NCBI GenBank assembly: GCA_033032175.1
Contig: CM065316.1
Location: forward strand, 8,960,115-9,024,114
DNA from: Saturnia japonica
Taxonomy: Eukaryota; Arthropoda; Insecta; Lepidoptera; Saturniidae
Length of the DNA stretch: 64,000 nucleotides
Reading direction: 5' to 3'
The translations under genes were made by a program, and so were the position numbers. Below the pieces are notes generated by a model that did no database searches, had not been told where the DNA came from, and saw only the letters and a list, made by a program, of their open reading frames with translations. Below, in pieces: positions 10,770 through 22,453 of this stretch (position 1 is its first letter; each line of letters opens with the position of its first letter).

Positions 10770-13250
10770 GCGCTCGAGCGCGAACTGAATTTTTGTTTGA
10801 CGCGTTTCTTTGGTACAATTCGTTTCAGAAACGAAATGTTTTTAATCTTATATTATGTTTTACTTATATAATTTCGAATTATTTTCAATGCCATGTAAAG
10901 TTGAGTATATGTAGTAGGTATAACGGGGTACATTTTTCTTCTTTAAAAATTGTTTATTTACTGATTTTTGGTACCGAATTAACGGTGAATCCCGGGACAG
11001 GGCTATGTGAAATAGATTTTTTTTTTAATGAAAGTTTTTTAAACTTTTTTCAAATAGTTATTGTCAAAGGTTTAATCGACCCCTAGGTTCCCCTTATATT
11101 TATCAAAGTTCAACAGTTTTGTTGTAATGAGTACCGAAAAAAAGTGAAAATCAACATTTTTTGGGAACGTTTTCTTAATAACGTCGCGTATTAGGATGTC
11201 AAACAGACGTGTAACGGTCAGTGCTGCGAAATAAAATTGCGTACTAAGCGCTAACAATGGTGCAAAAAGCGCCAGATTGTATAAAATACAAATGAAAAAA
11301 AGCTCTAGATTCAGCGCTAAAATACCTCGCTGTTTGCTAGTTCTCCGCATGGAATTAAAGCCGTTGCATACGTAACGTATTTTAATACGGACGGAACGGA
11401 ACGACAATTTTTGAAACGTCGTGTCATAGAAATGCAAAGAGCATACCTCACGGCTGTACGGACGGGACGGCGACGTGGCATCAAAAGAACGGGAAAAATA
11501 TCGTCGGTGACGATGTTTAGAACGCCCCGCACGCCACTTCCCGTCCGTGGTTCAGTTACGTATACGCAGTCGTCCAGGTCGCTCCGGCACAGAGTAACAG
11601 GGATGGTACATGCACCAGGTCCCTGGTACAAGTAAGTACCAAGTTTCAGGGCCTTGTTTCATGTACTATGTAAACATTTTGTTGATACGCAATAATACCA
11701 ACATTCAATATCAATCAAGGCCACCACTGTTGTTTTGTTCATCGAGAAACTAAAAAAAAAAAGGTTCAAAAGATTCAGGAGGAAAGGTTCTGCAAAGGGC
11801 GGACGATGGTACTAAGCCCGTGTTATTTGCTATTTGCTTGAGGGTACCAGCTTATTTTTGAGTTACTAAGTTTTAGCGACATCTGTACCAGGATTATTGA
11901 GCCAATATCTACCATTTCTGCAAAGTGCTTTATATAGGAGAGCTAAATAGTGACGTGCGCGCCATGTAGGATTTACAGACCACCTCCTTTTGTTATTGAC
12001 GGCTGTAACTTGTTTATCAAATAAAGCAATAGCAATTAATGCCGATTCTTCAAATGTACAATCCATATTTTCTTATTCACAATACTAAAACATTAGATTT
12101 GCGTCACTGACGGTGCGTATACATTAAACACCCGTCCGTGTTTTCATAACACCACGTTCCGTCTCTGCTTCGTCCACATCCTAACGACTTCCCTTATGGA
12201 GTGACCTTTAGATAGATACATAACTTGAGATCGTGATATTAGATATTTTAATTAGTTACTGACAAGACCACTAAGATGTAACATCTTGGAGAAATGAAAT
12301 ATTATTTATTATACCTAATTATTCATGTATTTCCACTGTTAAAACAGTTGTTTTAAATAGTATTTCCATTTCAAAAATTTAATACTTAAACATGCATAAT
12401 TCACTAATTTATTTTTTATATAATTATTTCAATAATAATATTATTTACTACCTTTTGTTAAGGCATACTATTATACCTCTGGGGTTTGCCTTAACATGCC
12501 ATGGCCTGAGGTTTTATTCAACGTGTTGTTGTTTGTAATATATGTATAGTATTAAGTCTAACGTTCAGTTAAAGGTTCATTAAAATGTAATATACTTATA
12601 CAATTGAGTTAATGTAGTAATCTTTCAGTTTGTATCGTTACACAAGAGCAACAATACAACGCATAGCTGAAAACAAATTTATTTATTATATAAACACCTA
12701 ATATGAATTTGTATTGTAGGGAATTTCCTATATACATACAATGAGCTAAAAGAAGCATATAGACTATTTTTTGGCGTGGATACGAATCCTTTCGCCTTAT
12801 CTTGCTTCTACGGAACATAAATATTCTGTGGTAATAAAAAACTTAAAAAGAGCTAAATTATCCGCTAGAAGCTAGAAGCAAAAAAAAAAAAAATCCCAAA
12901 TCTAGTGCCGCGAGCGCTAAAAAGGTAGCACAGGTAACGGTAACTCTAGACTTCCAGACAGAACGCTACCGCCATATTCTACAAGCAGTCATTTAATGCG
13001 CAGGGTCCGCCTGTGTACGTTTCTAGGGATCGCGCTGTTATAGTAAAGGTTTACAGATTTACACGGGCTTATTTTGCGCAACTCGATGTTGCGTCCACAT
13101 GCGCCTATTTTGCGTGATGCTGGCCGACCACAATCGTGCCAGCCCTTGGTACTTTTATAATTTGTGGTTAGACATTAGAATCTTTAATATTTACAACATG
13201 ATGTACATGATAGTATGCCCAATAGATATTTTCAAATAATTACAGAGTGA
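10770..13250. other. Unassigned sequence
   Basis: No gene is recognised. At 11599-11640 CAGGGATGGTACATG followed by CCAGG..CCTGGTACAAG resembles the terminal repeat of the hAT-like MITE at 47516-47885, but no opposite end was found. The frames at 11072-11635 have no family motifs. Confidence 0.45.
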
Positions 13251-13257
13251 TCAGGTT

Positions 13258-13350
13258 TCTAAAGGGTCGGCAACGCGCATGTAATGCTTTCGATATTGCA
13301 AACGTCCATAGACTATGGTGACCGCTTACAATCAGGCGGACCCACGCTTA
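13258..13350 (+). repeat. Lepidopteran dispersed repeat fragment (LINE/SINE 3' tail type)
   Basis: The stretch GGGTCGGCAACGCGCATGTA..CGTCCATAGACTATGGTGACCGCTTACAATCAGGCGGACC is a diverged copy of a motif I know as frequent in moth genomes. A shorter piece in the opposite sense (CCGGCCCGCCTGATGGTAAG) lies at 14897-14916. The exact parent family cannot be named from the sequence alone. Confidence 0.45.
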
Positions 13351-13814
13351 TTTGTTATCATCGTGGTATTAAAAAAATACAAAATCAATAAATTAATTAC
13401 TATAATAGAAGAATATTCAGAAGTTGAGCTAAATGTATAAACAAAAGCTGATACTTCTTTATTATCACATCGCAGAAATAGTGTGAAAATCAAAACTTTG
13501 TTATATTTTTAGATAACATTTGAATATTATAGCGATTATTGTAAAATCTTTGGATGGCCGTATAATAACGAAATCGAAGCAGTTAATGAAAGTAGGTCAG
13601 GTCATAACAGAATACACCTATACTTAAAATGTCAGCTGTTTAATTAACCCGCTGCTTTGGAAAACTGTACATTAGAGAGAATATGAAAATCAGGTAAAAT
13701 TTTGTTAATAAAGTGGTTCAGTGAGAAGCTCCCTGCTAAGCCGGATATGATATAGGTTTATATAAAATATCAAAAAAAAATTAAGTAGAAGATATATATA
13801 TATACAGGTTGCCC

Positions 13815-13984
13815 AGAAATTGACGTCAGGTCGGAAACGGGTGTCAGGCCAAGTCATAATAGGTATCAGAAAAATATAAAAAAATCTAAGTTGTGTACTT
13901 TTTATTTATAGGGATTTAAAAAAAAACCGATGAAATCTACACCCTATAATGAATGGTCTTTTTAACTTCTGTTACTGCAAATCT
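13815..13984 (+). mobile_element. Possible truncated mariner-type terminus
   Basis: TA CAGGTTGCCCAGAAATTGACG at 13813 resembles the ends of the two DD41D elements in this window (CAAGGTGTCCAGAAAGGG, CAGTGTGGACCAGAAAG). No transposase sequence or right-hand repeat follows before the LINE fragment at 13985. Weak support. Confidence 0.3.
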
Positions 13985-14447
13985 TTACTACCCCCGCGAT
14001 ACAGGTGATACTTCACTTGTAATCACTTAGCTACCTACCCACGCACATTATTTATTACACACAATATGTTCATACATACGTGCACACCACACAGGTACAT
14101 AGGTTCTGTAAGGAACCTTTTTTTTTCTTTTTTACGCTAGTTAGTGTAGACCATATTTCAGATCACTAAATACATATACACATGTTCCTTTCTTCCTCCC
14201 AGAAGGCAGGGACATGTCTTAGCTCGAATCTTACGGTTAGGGAATTAGTCAGATCGCGACTTCTTTGCAATCGTGGCAACAGCCCAAGCCGAGGTCCGGC
14301 CACTTTGCCACCCTTGCGCGATTTTTGACTACGCTTTTGCGGTTGAGTGCCTTAAGCGCTCGTCCCCAAGCCCGGTAAAGCTGTAAAAGCCGTCAGCGGC
14401 TCTGATATTGCCCCTCAGGCTACCAGTAAGGTCAGAGAATTTTTTTT
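13985..14447 (+). mobile_element. Jockey-like LINE 3' UTR fragment
   Basis: This matches the 3' UTR of the LINE at 8450-8900 over its whole length: TTGTAATCACTTAGCTAC, then GTGCACACCAC..GGTACAT, then GCAACAGCCCAAGCCGAGGT, then CCCCAAGCCCGGTAAAG. It is a severely 5'-truncated, non-coding copy. No clear target duplication was found. Confidence 0.7.
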
Positions 14448-17400
14448 TTGTATAATCATGAATAATGCTGCTGTAAATTATTGCCTAAATTTTAAAGCCA
14501 ATTTCTTTTTTGCCCAACCCGAACAATTCAACTATTCGAAATTTAATCCTTCGTTCAATATTAACTGGCGGTACTTACTTACTTAAAAATTGTACTACGC
14601 TAGTTGCCAAGTAACTGTACAAGTATGCGCATTTAATAGATTCCAAAATGGCATGACGCTTGCTAGATTATTTCTTAAATTATGGACAATTTTTGTTGTT
14701 GTAAATAATCCCAGTTTTCAACAAATTTTTCTTACTCAAAATTATTCTAGTGTACCCGCGGCTGTCCTCGAGGCCGTAACTTTAAGATTTTAGTTTGGCT
14801 GAGACTGAGAGAGTTAGTTTACGAAGTGTGAGCGAGACAGCTGGTGACGCCACTATTAATAATGTGTCTCACTACAAAGGTGTCTAACAAATATACCGGC
14901 CCGCCTGATGGTAAGCTTGTAATACCATAGGTGTCAACTAGTGCATCTTAATTATTATTTGTTCAAAAATTAAATCAATCTAAGAATGACAAAATATATA
15001 TTTTTTCATGCCTTTTACCTACTCGGAATTATTTGGGGGAAAAATCGTCATTTCATAATAACTTTTACTTTTGTAAAAAAATAAAAACAAAAAATAGGAT
15101 CTCTTAAAAAAAACTTGAAAATTGATTAAGATTAAAAGCTGTAACTGCTTTATTTTTTTTAATTTGGTACCTAAATGATCGCTTAATTTGCCGATAGAAA
15201 AGGTCGTAGGGGGCAGATTCGGCTTGCTTCTTATCCGGTTATGTCCTTTCCAAAAAATAATGTCAACTTCCGGAGTTCTTCATCTCAATTATTTATACTT
15301 TTCATTTAATGTTGAAAGTTTGTTCGTCATTAAGTTGGGTGGGTATGGTACTGTTTAACTTATAAACAGATTATTAGTCAGGAATCCTAATTTTTTGTCA
15401 AAATTACAGTGTCGTTATTTAATATTAAATGTTACGATTAATATATTTTTTGAAGTGATAACTTCTTATGGGAGTGTAAACCGCTTCGTAATATAACGCG
15501 TTACGGCGCCATTAATAGTAGTATAGTTTCATTCAATCCTAAAAACACGCTCGTAGCCTCGCGGTCGTAATCGTGACTGCTATGGCCGAAGTCCTAGATT
15601 CGAATCCTCGCCGGCTTCCCTTTCTCTCTTTCGTTTGATTTTTTTTCTTTTTGATTAGTTTAAGTTATCACTTCTGTCGAGCGTCCCGAGACGCACAATT
15701 TTTCTATTTTATTTTTTTAAGTTTGGTAAATGTAACATTAACCACATGAAATATAAGGTAATTAGCATCTATTATGAGTAATTACGTTGCAGAAAAATTA
15801 AATATTACATGTTTTATGGTTCTTTAGAAAATTTGTCACAGTTTTTGCTTTTGTGTTATGACTATCGTCCTCTGTTTCTTACCTTATACCGAGGTAAAAG
15901 TGACATCTTAATATAGAAACAGTATATTGTATAACATAAAAAGTTTTAAGATAGCTATTTTCTATTGTCTGTGGGAAGTGTCAAAAGAGTGAGACACTTC
16001 GTCAGTGGTGGATTAAAAGTTTTCTGGCATTCCTCTGATAAGTAAGCGGTTTTTTCAGTTCACTAAATTAATATTTTACGCGTAAATGCTTACAATTTAT
16101 ATAATAACACGTATTAGCAGCAAATTCGACTAATTTTCTAAATTATAACCGAAAACTATTTTCAAAATGTAGCTTTTGTGTTGCATTTTTGTTGCTTTTG
16201 TGATACTTTGTGTATTTTACATATTGAAATATTGCCTATGTAATTAGAATGATTTCTATGGGGGAAGATGATGTTGATGCTCACGATATTTAACAACTTT
16301 TCGGTATCAAAATCGATTGTAGTAATTTCGTTTATTTCAAAAATCTGCGAAACGAGCTTATTCAATAGCACAGAAAAAAATCTCAAACAGAAAACGAAAT
16401 ATAAAAATGGAGAAATAGCGAAACGCCTAGTTTTAGTTATTTATATTTAATACACCTACACTACTAAAACTTGACTATTTGTATATCATTAAAATCTCCA
16501 TCAATGTTTATAATCGTTTTTTAATAGTAAGTATTTTCATTAGTATATTTCTTGCACAGGCAAAAAGTTATGATTTTGATTATCAATAGATCATGCCGAT
16601 GATTGCTGCAAAAAGAGACAAAAACTATCGTTAAAGTTAAAAGTAAGTTAAAGAGATCAAATCCAGAAAAATGTCCAGATGACAGCAATATTATGCAGTT
16701 TGAAAAGATAAATATTAATAAAAAAAGAGACTTGCCAATATAGATGATTATAGAACGATATAAACTGATTTAAAGGATGCTAATCTTGTTACACAAATTA
16801 TTATTACACAAATTGTAAATAAAGATAACAAAACTTTCTATAAAATACGTTTACTGTAAAGAGCCCCAACTTAAACTTTTTGATGACGAAAAAAATCAAG
16901 ATATATATATTGTGCCAAGTAATTCAATGAACGTGTGAAATCATTAGAAGAATCAAAAGAATACTTTTTAAAAGAATATTCTTATTGTGTTTACTTTTCA
17001 TATGGATATTTTGTTATTTTATCTTTATTTATATTAGTGGATTTGTTGATTTACATTTGTTTTTAAATAATTATTTTGTTACTTAGAATCATCAACACTA
17101 ACTGGAGTATGTATTCAAGGTTCTGCTTCAGTTAGGTATATGGACGGATTCCAGTTGGAATTTATGCTTCTAGTTTTTAACAGAGTCAGTTTGACTATAG
17201 TACTATAATGTGTATAATTAGTAAACTAAAAGCAGTATGTACGTTTTTTTACACTCCCTCATATTTCATTACGTGACTGCGGTGGAGCCTAAAAGAAGGA
17301 TAAATATTTTTAGAAAGTATGTATCTATGTATATAATATATCTGTCTATGTTCCCCTCCTAAAGGTCAGACGAGTGAACCGATTACAAAAAATGCTGTAC

Positions 17401-17536
17401 CATAAGACTTACTAGCGCAACTTTAAAAAAAAAATATCACACGATCATTTGATTTATTAGAATGAAGGGTTCGAAAAGGCGATTGTAAAAAATGAATGAA
17501 AATATTAGAAATAATACTTCTTATTTATTACTAAAA
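14448..17536. other. Mostly unassigned sequence with a possible tRNA-like SINE head
   Basis: A possible SINE head lies at 15548-15606: GTAGCCTCGCGG followed 35 bases later by GATTCGAATCC, resembling pol III A and B boxes. A Helitron-like 3' motif (GTGTACCCGCGGCTGTCC) lies at 14750-14767. The rest, including the frames at 14590-14793 and 16162-16450, shows nothing recognisable. Confidence 0.4.
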
Positions 17537-18072
17537 CTAGTTGTACTCGTGGCTTCGCTCACGTGGAGTACAGAATGCCCGCGCGAATCTTGCTCCCCCG
17601 CTACCGGCTATTTTAAAGACAAAAATGCTTATTGTGGGTGTTCCTTAGAAGATAAATGAATACTCTCTGGGACTTTTTTGTAGGTCTTTTTAATGCCTAC
17701 AATTATGTAGTACATTAATTTTCTATATCTCTTATGGTTTACTCAGTATAAGCCATTTAAGCGCCCGAATTTATTCACCATGACCATTTTTTTTATTTGT
17801 GCGGAACCCTAATACTTTTTCTAAAAATAAAAGGAGCCTAAGTTACTCCCTATATCATCAGATATCTATCAGTGAATGTCCCGTCTAAATCGGTCCAACC
17901 GTTTCGGAGATTTACCTGGAACAAACAAACAAACAGACAGACAGACAGACAGACAAAAATTTTAAAAATGGGCATTTTGTAATAGGTATCGTATATACTT
18001 ACATATGTATTTAGTAAACAACTGTTATTTTGACATTACAAACAGACACTTCAATTTTATTAATTGTATAGA
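17537..18072 (-). mobile_element. Complete non-autonomous Helitron, 536 bp
   Basis: Read on the minus strand it begins TCTATACAATTAATAAAATT (5' TC, preceded by A) and ends in a hairpin (GTGAGCGAAGCCACG) then CTAG, followed by T: the A|TC..CTAG|T structure of Helitrons with no target duplication. Internally it carries a (CAGA)n microsatellite next to CAAA repeats at 17926-17955 and the sequence GGTCCAACCGTTTCGGAGAT. A truncated copy in the opposite orientation is at 37677-38112. It has no coding capacity and would rely on an autonomous RepHel element such as the one at 26-34 kb. Confidence 0.8.
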
Positions 18073-20726
18073 TAGTTACCATATGAAACAAGCTTTACAA
18101 AAAAAATTGTGTTACTTTTTTGGTATAAGTGGAATTTTGGCGGCCTTACCCATAACGATTGAAATTTCTTAGCAGCCATCTTGGATTTCAGATTTTTGCT
18201 TGAGACACTAAATTGCCTAGGGTTCACAATTTTTTTTAACTTTCAAACCTTATCGATATACCTTTCAGTGTTTGCAGATAGTTTATCAAACAAATAAATA
18301 ATTACGTAACAAATATTACCTTCCTTTTGATTTCGTGGTAGTCAGGTTGTAAATAAAATGATCTTTCAACGCTCTATATACATATTATCTTTTACTATAA
18401 ATTCTAGGAAAATATTTCATTATGACCTAGCAAAATTTTTGTAATTTTGTTTTCAATAACAAAAGAGCACTGAAAATCCTGTCAAATGTGCTTTGTTGCC
18501 AATGTAATGATACTCCGTCTTCCTTTTTTTGTTTTTACAAAGTATTTTTACAATGTAATAATAGCAGATAAGACGGCATATTTCTAAAATAATAATAAAG
18601 CACACGGGATGCTGACATTTCATGACATATCCTTTCAAAATTGACACAACTGAATACTAATATGGGGAATTTTATGTTCTGACCGGCTCCATTATGACTT
18701 TTTCTTAAATCTGTGAATCTATGTAGGTATATGGTTAAAAAGAGGCGTTTATTTTTTCTAATTATTAGAAAACGTCGAATTATTCAAATTCCTTATTTAA
18801 AAAACAACATATCATCATGCCTGTATCCCCGAATGGTTAGGCAGAGATGTACTAATAGAAATCTGAATAATGTGCGTGTAAGACTGAGTGAGCAGCATGA
18901 GCAGTGGTATACGCTTCGTACTAAAGTGACCCGTTTGACCTAGAGGTATCATTATCTTATAACTTCACTTACAATGAAGTGTGAAGACGTGCGTGTGTTT
19001 GAGTGTGTGAAGACGCACTGTAAGTGATATCGCGTTTAGGTAACAAGTATTTAGGTTGTGATGAATATTAGGTCCTTAACCTTGTGAGATGTGTGTACTT
19101 GGTGGAACATCTAGTACATTTGTGAGATGATTATGGATTAGAGTTCATGCTTTAGAAAGCAAGAGATTTTCAAGTACCGTACTTGGAGCAGCACGTGACT
19201 TTAGAACGTGTCTGTACTGCATGACAGGAGCCGTGTATGTTACATTATAGCTACGATAACTTCTGATGAATACCTTGTGGAAGGAAGACCTGATGTTGAT
19301 CACCAGCGAGCATTAGTATACAGTATGAAGACTGTTTTCACACCTCTGGTATGGATTGTGTGGTTTTTCCCAGGTTTATAAAACTACGAACTGCGATCAA
19401 CATGTTCAGTATGCATTGGAAGGACCATAGATGATGGGTCTTGTAACACGTACAGTCAAACTTTTAACAGAGTAAAGGAAAATGAAGAGAGAATGTTGAA
19501 ACAAGTATACTTTAAAAGTTATCCTCGTTAACACGTTAACAAGAGGAACCGTAGATGTGGCGGCATCATTTTAACAAGTTTTCTTTGTTTTCGTGGTTGC
19601 GGAAGTGATAAGGGATACCTGACGTCAAAATAAGTGATTGTTTCGTTCAGCGAGAACCAGCACATAGCAACTTACAGCTAAGATGGAACCGCGGGTGCTG
19701 GCGGCGCGCCTTCTGTGGTGGACCAAGGGGGTTAAAGCAGGGAAAACAGCACGGTAACCGAGCGTTAAGTGCCGGCGCGGTTAAGTGTAGGGAAAAGAAA
19801 CCAGGAATCGGGGATTCAGAAAATAAACTACAAAAAGAAAGAGGAAAGAGTATGAAAATAGGGAAACACAGAGCAGTTGGAAATAATCGAAGGAGACGAT
19901 AGTTTAGTTGGAAGTTATGGAAAAATTAAGTATACGTGATGGGGCTGGACGTGGTGATGACATTCAGGAGAAATGTAATACATTCTAAGAAAACAGAAGG
20001 GGAACGGAGATCAGTCGCAGAAGCAGTACCACCAGGCCAAGATGAAAATAATAAAAATATATATTTAGTTGGGGGTCCAACTCTAAAGGTTTAATGCAAT
20101 TAAGAAGCTCTGATTTGTCATTGTTTACGAGTGGTAATTAAAAGCAAGTAAATTTTTAATAAGGAAGGAGATGTAGGGTAGTGGAAATATTGATAGCTAA
20201 GAAACCTAAATGTTGATAATTTTACTATAATATTATATAATTTTTTGTAATTTTTGTAAAATTATATAGTACATTAATATACTGTCTCGAGCACACGACG
20301 TGAGTAGCACGAGAGCCTTTGGAGAGAGTGTATGTATGTGTTACCAGTAAGTGTGTAGCGAACCTGTGCTACGAACACGGACACATATCAAGAGACACAA
20401 CAAGTTTGTGTTCTAAAACTAAAGGATTGCTGGGATTTGATTTTCCAGGGATTCTGTAGATGTCTCGTAAATCAGATGATATGATGTTGAGTTGTAGAAC
20501 TTTGTCCGCCTCCAAAGCTAAGAAAATAAGTTTCGTTTTTGTCTCATTTCCTCGTGATGATATGTTCCTTATCTCGATGAATTACTGCCGAGAAGTTTGT
20601 TTTATATCCATTATTTTATAAGTCTCTCATCTATACTTTGAACTGCTCACGTTCTTCTTGAACTTGAAGGATTTTTTTTATTGATGTCTTCATATTGGAA
20701 ATTTAAAAAGCTAATTGAGTGTACTA
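18073..20726. other. Unassigned sequence
   Basis: No gene is recognised. CCTGTATCCCCGAATGG..AGGCAGAG at 18820-18849 resembles a repeat I know from moth genomes. The purine-rich, GC-richer block at about 19550-20060 and the GGAAGGAGATGTAGGG at 20162 resemble LTR-retrotransposon leader and polypurine-tract sequence, but no long terminal repeats or gag/pol motifs were found. Confidence 0.4.
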
Positions 20727-22016
20727 CAGTGTGGACCAGAAAGATTTGCGAATTTTAAAAAATAATAAAAAATTAAATAATACAATACACATCTTTATTT
20801 CAATTAAAATACACATCTGGGAAATTTCTTTCTTAAAAATTACATCATTCCATCTAAATCCATCCCGCTGCAAACATTTCCTCGAATCTGAACCTCAAAT
20901 TGGTAAAAACTCGCTGACACATTGCGCGAGGAATAGCTGCCATTTCTTCTCGGATATTTATTTTCAACTGATTAATCGTGGTTGGGTGATTGGAGTAGAC
21001 TCTACTTTTCAGGTATCCCCACATAAAAAAAACCCGGTGGCGTTAAATCCGGACTTCTAGGCGGCCATGCAATGTCACCTCGGCGCGATATCAGTTACCC
21101 AGCAAACATCTCGTTTACGGCCGCCAACTAAGCATTAGATGTATGGCATGTCTCACCATGTTGTTGAAACCACGTCACCGGATTATAGGCTTCAAATTGT
21201 TGCAGTTGCGGAAAGATAAAATCCCTTAACATGGCTATGTATCGGTCGGAATTTACAGGGACAGATTGCCTTTGTTGATTTTCAAAGAAATAGGGTCCGA
21301 TAATTCCGTGTGCTGATATGGCCGCCCAAACGGTTACTTTCGGCGAATGCAGAGGTTTTTGATGTTTTGTACGTGGGTTCTCTGTAGCCCAGTAACGGCA
21401 ATTCTGTTTATTGATATGCCCATTTAAGGTAAAATGGGTTTCGTCGGAGAATAGAATATTGTGGAAACTCTGAAAGCGTTCCAACATTGTTTCAACAAAA
21501 GCTCGTCGTAAAATTGGGTCATTTGGCAGTAATTCCTGCACAAGTTGAATTTTATACGGGTGCAAATTCAAATCTTTCAACAAAATGCGACGCAAAGATG
21601 TTCTGGACACCACAAGTTCAGCTGATCGCTTGCGAGTCGATAGACCAGGATTACGTTGAACTGAAGCTCTAACTTGTTCAATTGCGCCTTCCGTTCTTGT
21701 TGACCTTGGGCGTCCCGCAGGCTTCTGTTTGAGATTCGAACTTTCTGACCCACGATCGAATCACACTTTCCTTCGGACACTGATTTACGTCATGTAATTC
21801 AAACGCACGCCGAAATAAACGTCGAACAAAGCGCACGAATCGCCATTTTTGTAATAATGTTTAACGCAGAATGCACGCTGCGCTCCGGTGAAACGATCCA
21901 TCGCGATTAAATTTCCGAGAACCGAGCTTCTCATCCTCAGCACCCGCGCAGCCCCCGCTCATAAAGTTCAAACGCAAGAGTGTTTTTAAAATCGTTCACC
22001 TTACTGGCCCACTCTG
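20727..22016 (-). mobile_element. Decayed DD41D-type mariner
   Basis: The left end CAGTGTGGACCAGAAAG (20727) and the right end, whose complement reads CAGAGTGGGCCAGTAAGG (to 22016), form imperfect inverted repeats. TA precedes the left end (20725-20726); the right flank is CA. The length, about 1290 bp, matches the intact element at 8952-10255, and its transposase is clearly related but much more diverged. Confidence 0.75.
20840..21846 (-). pseudogene. Broken DD41D mariner transposase
   Basis: The likely original start is the ATG at 21846-21844 (MAIRALCS), followed by frameshifts across the N-terminal helix-turn-helix. An open central part at 21128-21613 reads LLKDLNLHPYKIQLVQEL, then ILFSDETHF with the first catalytic aspartate, NKQNCRYWA and KVTVWAAISAHGIIGPYF, parallel to the intact copy. 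The second catalytic motif is WFQQHGE instead of WFQQDGA, so the aspartate is replaced by histidine. Stops follow; remnants of WPPRSPDL are readable near 21050, where the third acidic motif (PLDYF) is damaged. It cannot encode an active enzyme. Confidence 0.8.
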
Positions 22017-22440
22017 CATTACATAATTCGCTTTTTTGTATTTCATTATTTTGTGTTTTCATTTCACTAATATCTGATAATCATTTTATCATAATTTGGT
22101 TCTGGTTGGATATACATACAGTGGGTGGCCAAATCATTAGGGACAGTACTTATTTTATAATAGATATAAATTTTCTACCTAAAACTCTTTTATTCAAACA
22201 AACAAGCGATCTGCATGCTTTTTTATCTGGTCTCATTATTATCAATTGTGATAACTTGATAAGTGACGATATTGGTAATCATCGTAATTTATCAGATAAT
22301 TCAGGTTACTTCTTATTTATAGCTGTCGTTTGCTAAAACTGTTTTTTGTGATTTTTAGTAAGACTATATTTAAAAAAAAATCTAATTGTTTTTCGTAGTA
22401 TTTTTCTATCAGAAATAATCAGAACGTAAATAATCCTACT
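22017..22440. other. Unassigned sequence
   Basis: No gene or known repeat is seen. The 118-codon frame at 21980-22336 has no recognisable motifs and overlaps the end of the mariner. Confidence 0.4.
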
Positions 22441-22453
22441 TATTGATACACTT

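Noticed and set aside
11599..11900. A second complete hAT-like MITE
   Set aside because: The left end resembles 47516-47885, but no right end with matching repeat was found.
17926..17955. CRISPR-like or regulatory tetranucleotide array
   Set aside because: It is a (CAGA)n microsatellite inside a Helitron; no spacers.
19550..20460. LTR retrotransposon with leader, polypurine tract and LTR
   Set aside because: GGAAGGAGATGTAGGG looks like a tract and LTR start, but no second LTR, primer site or gag/pol motif was found.
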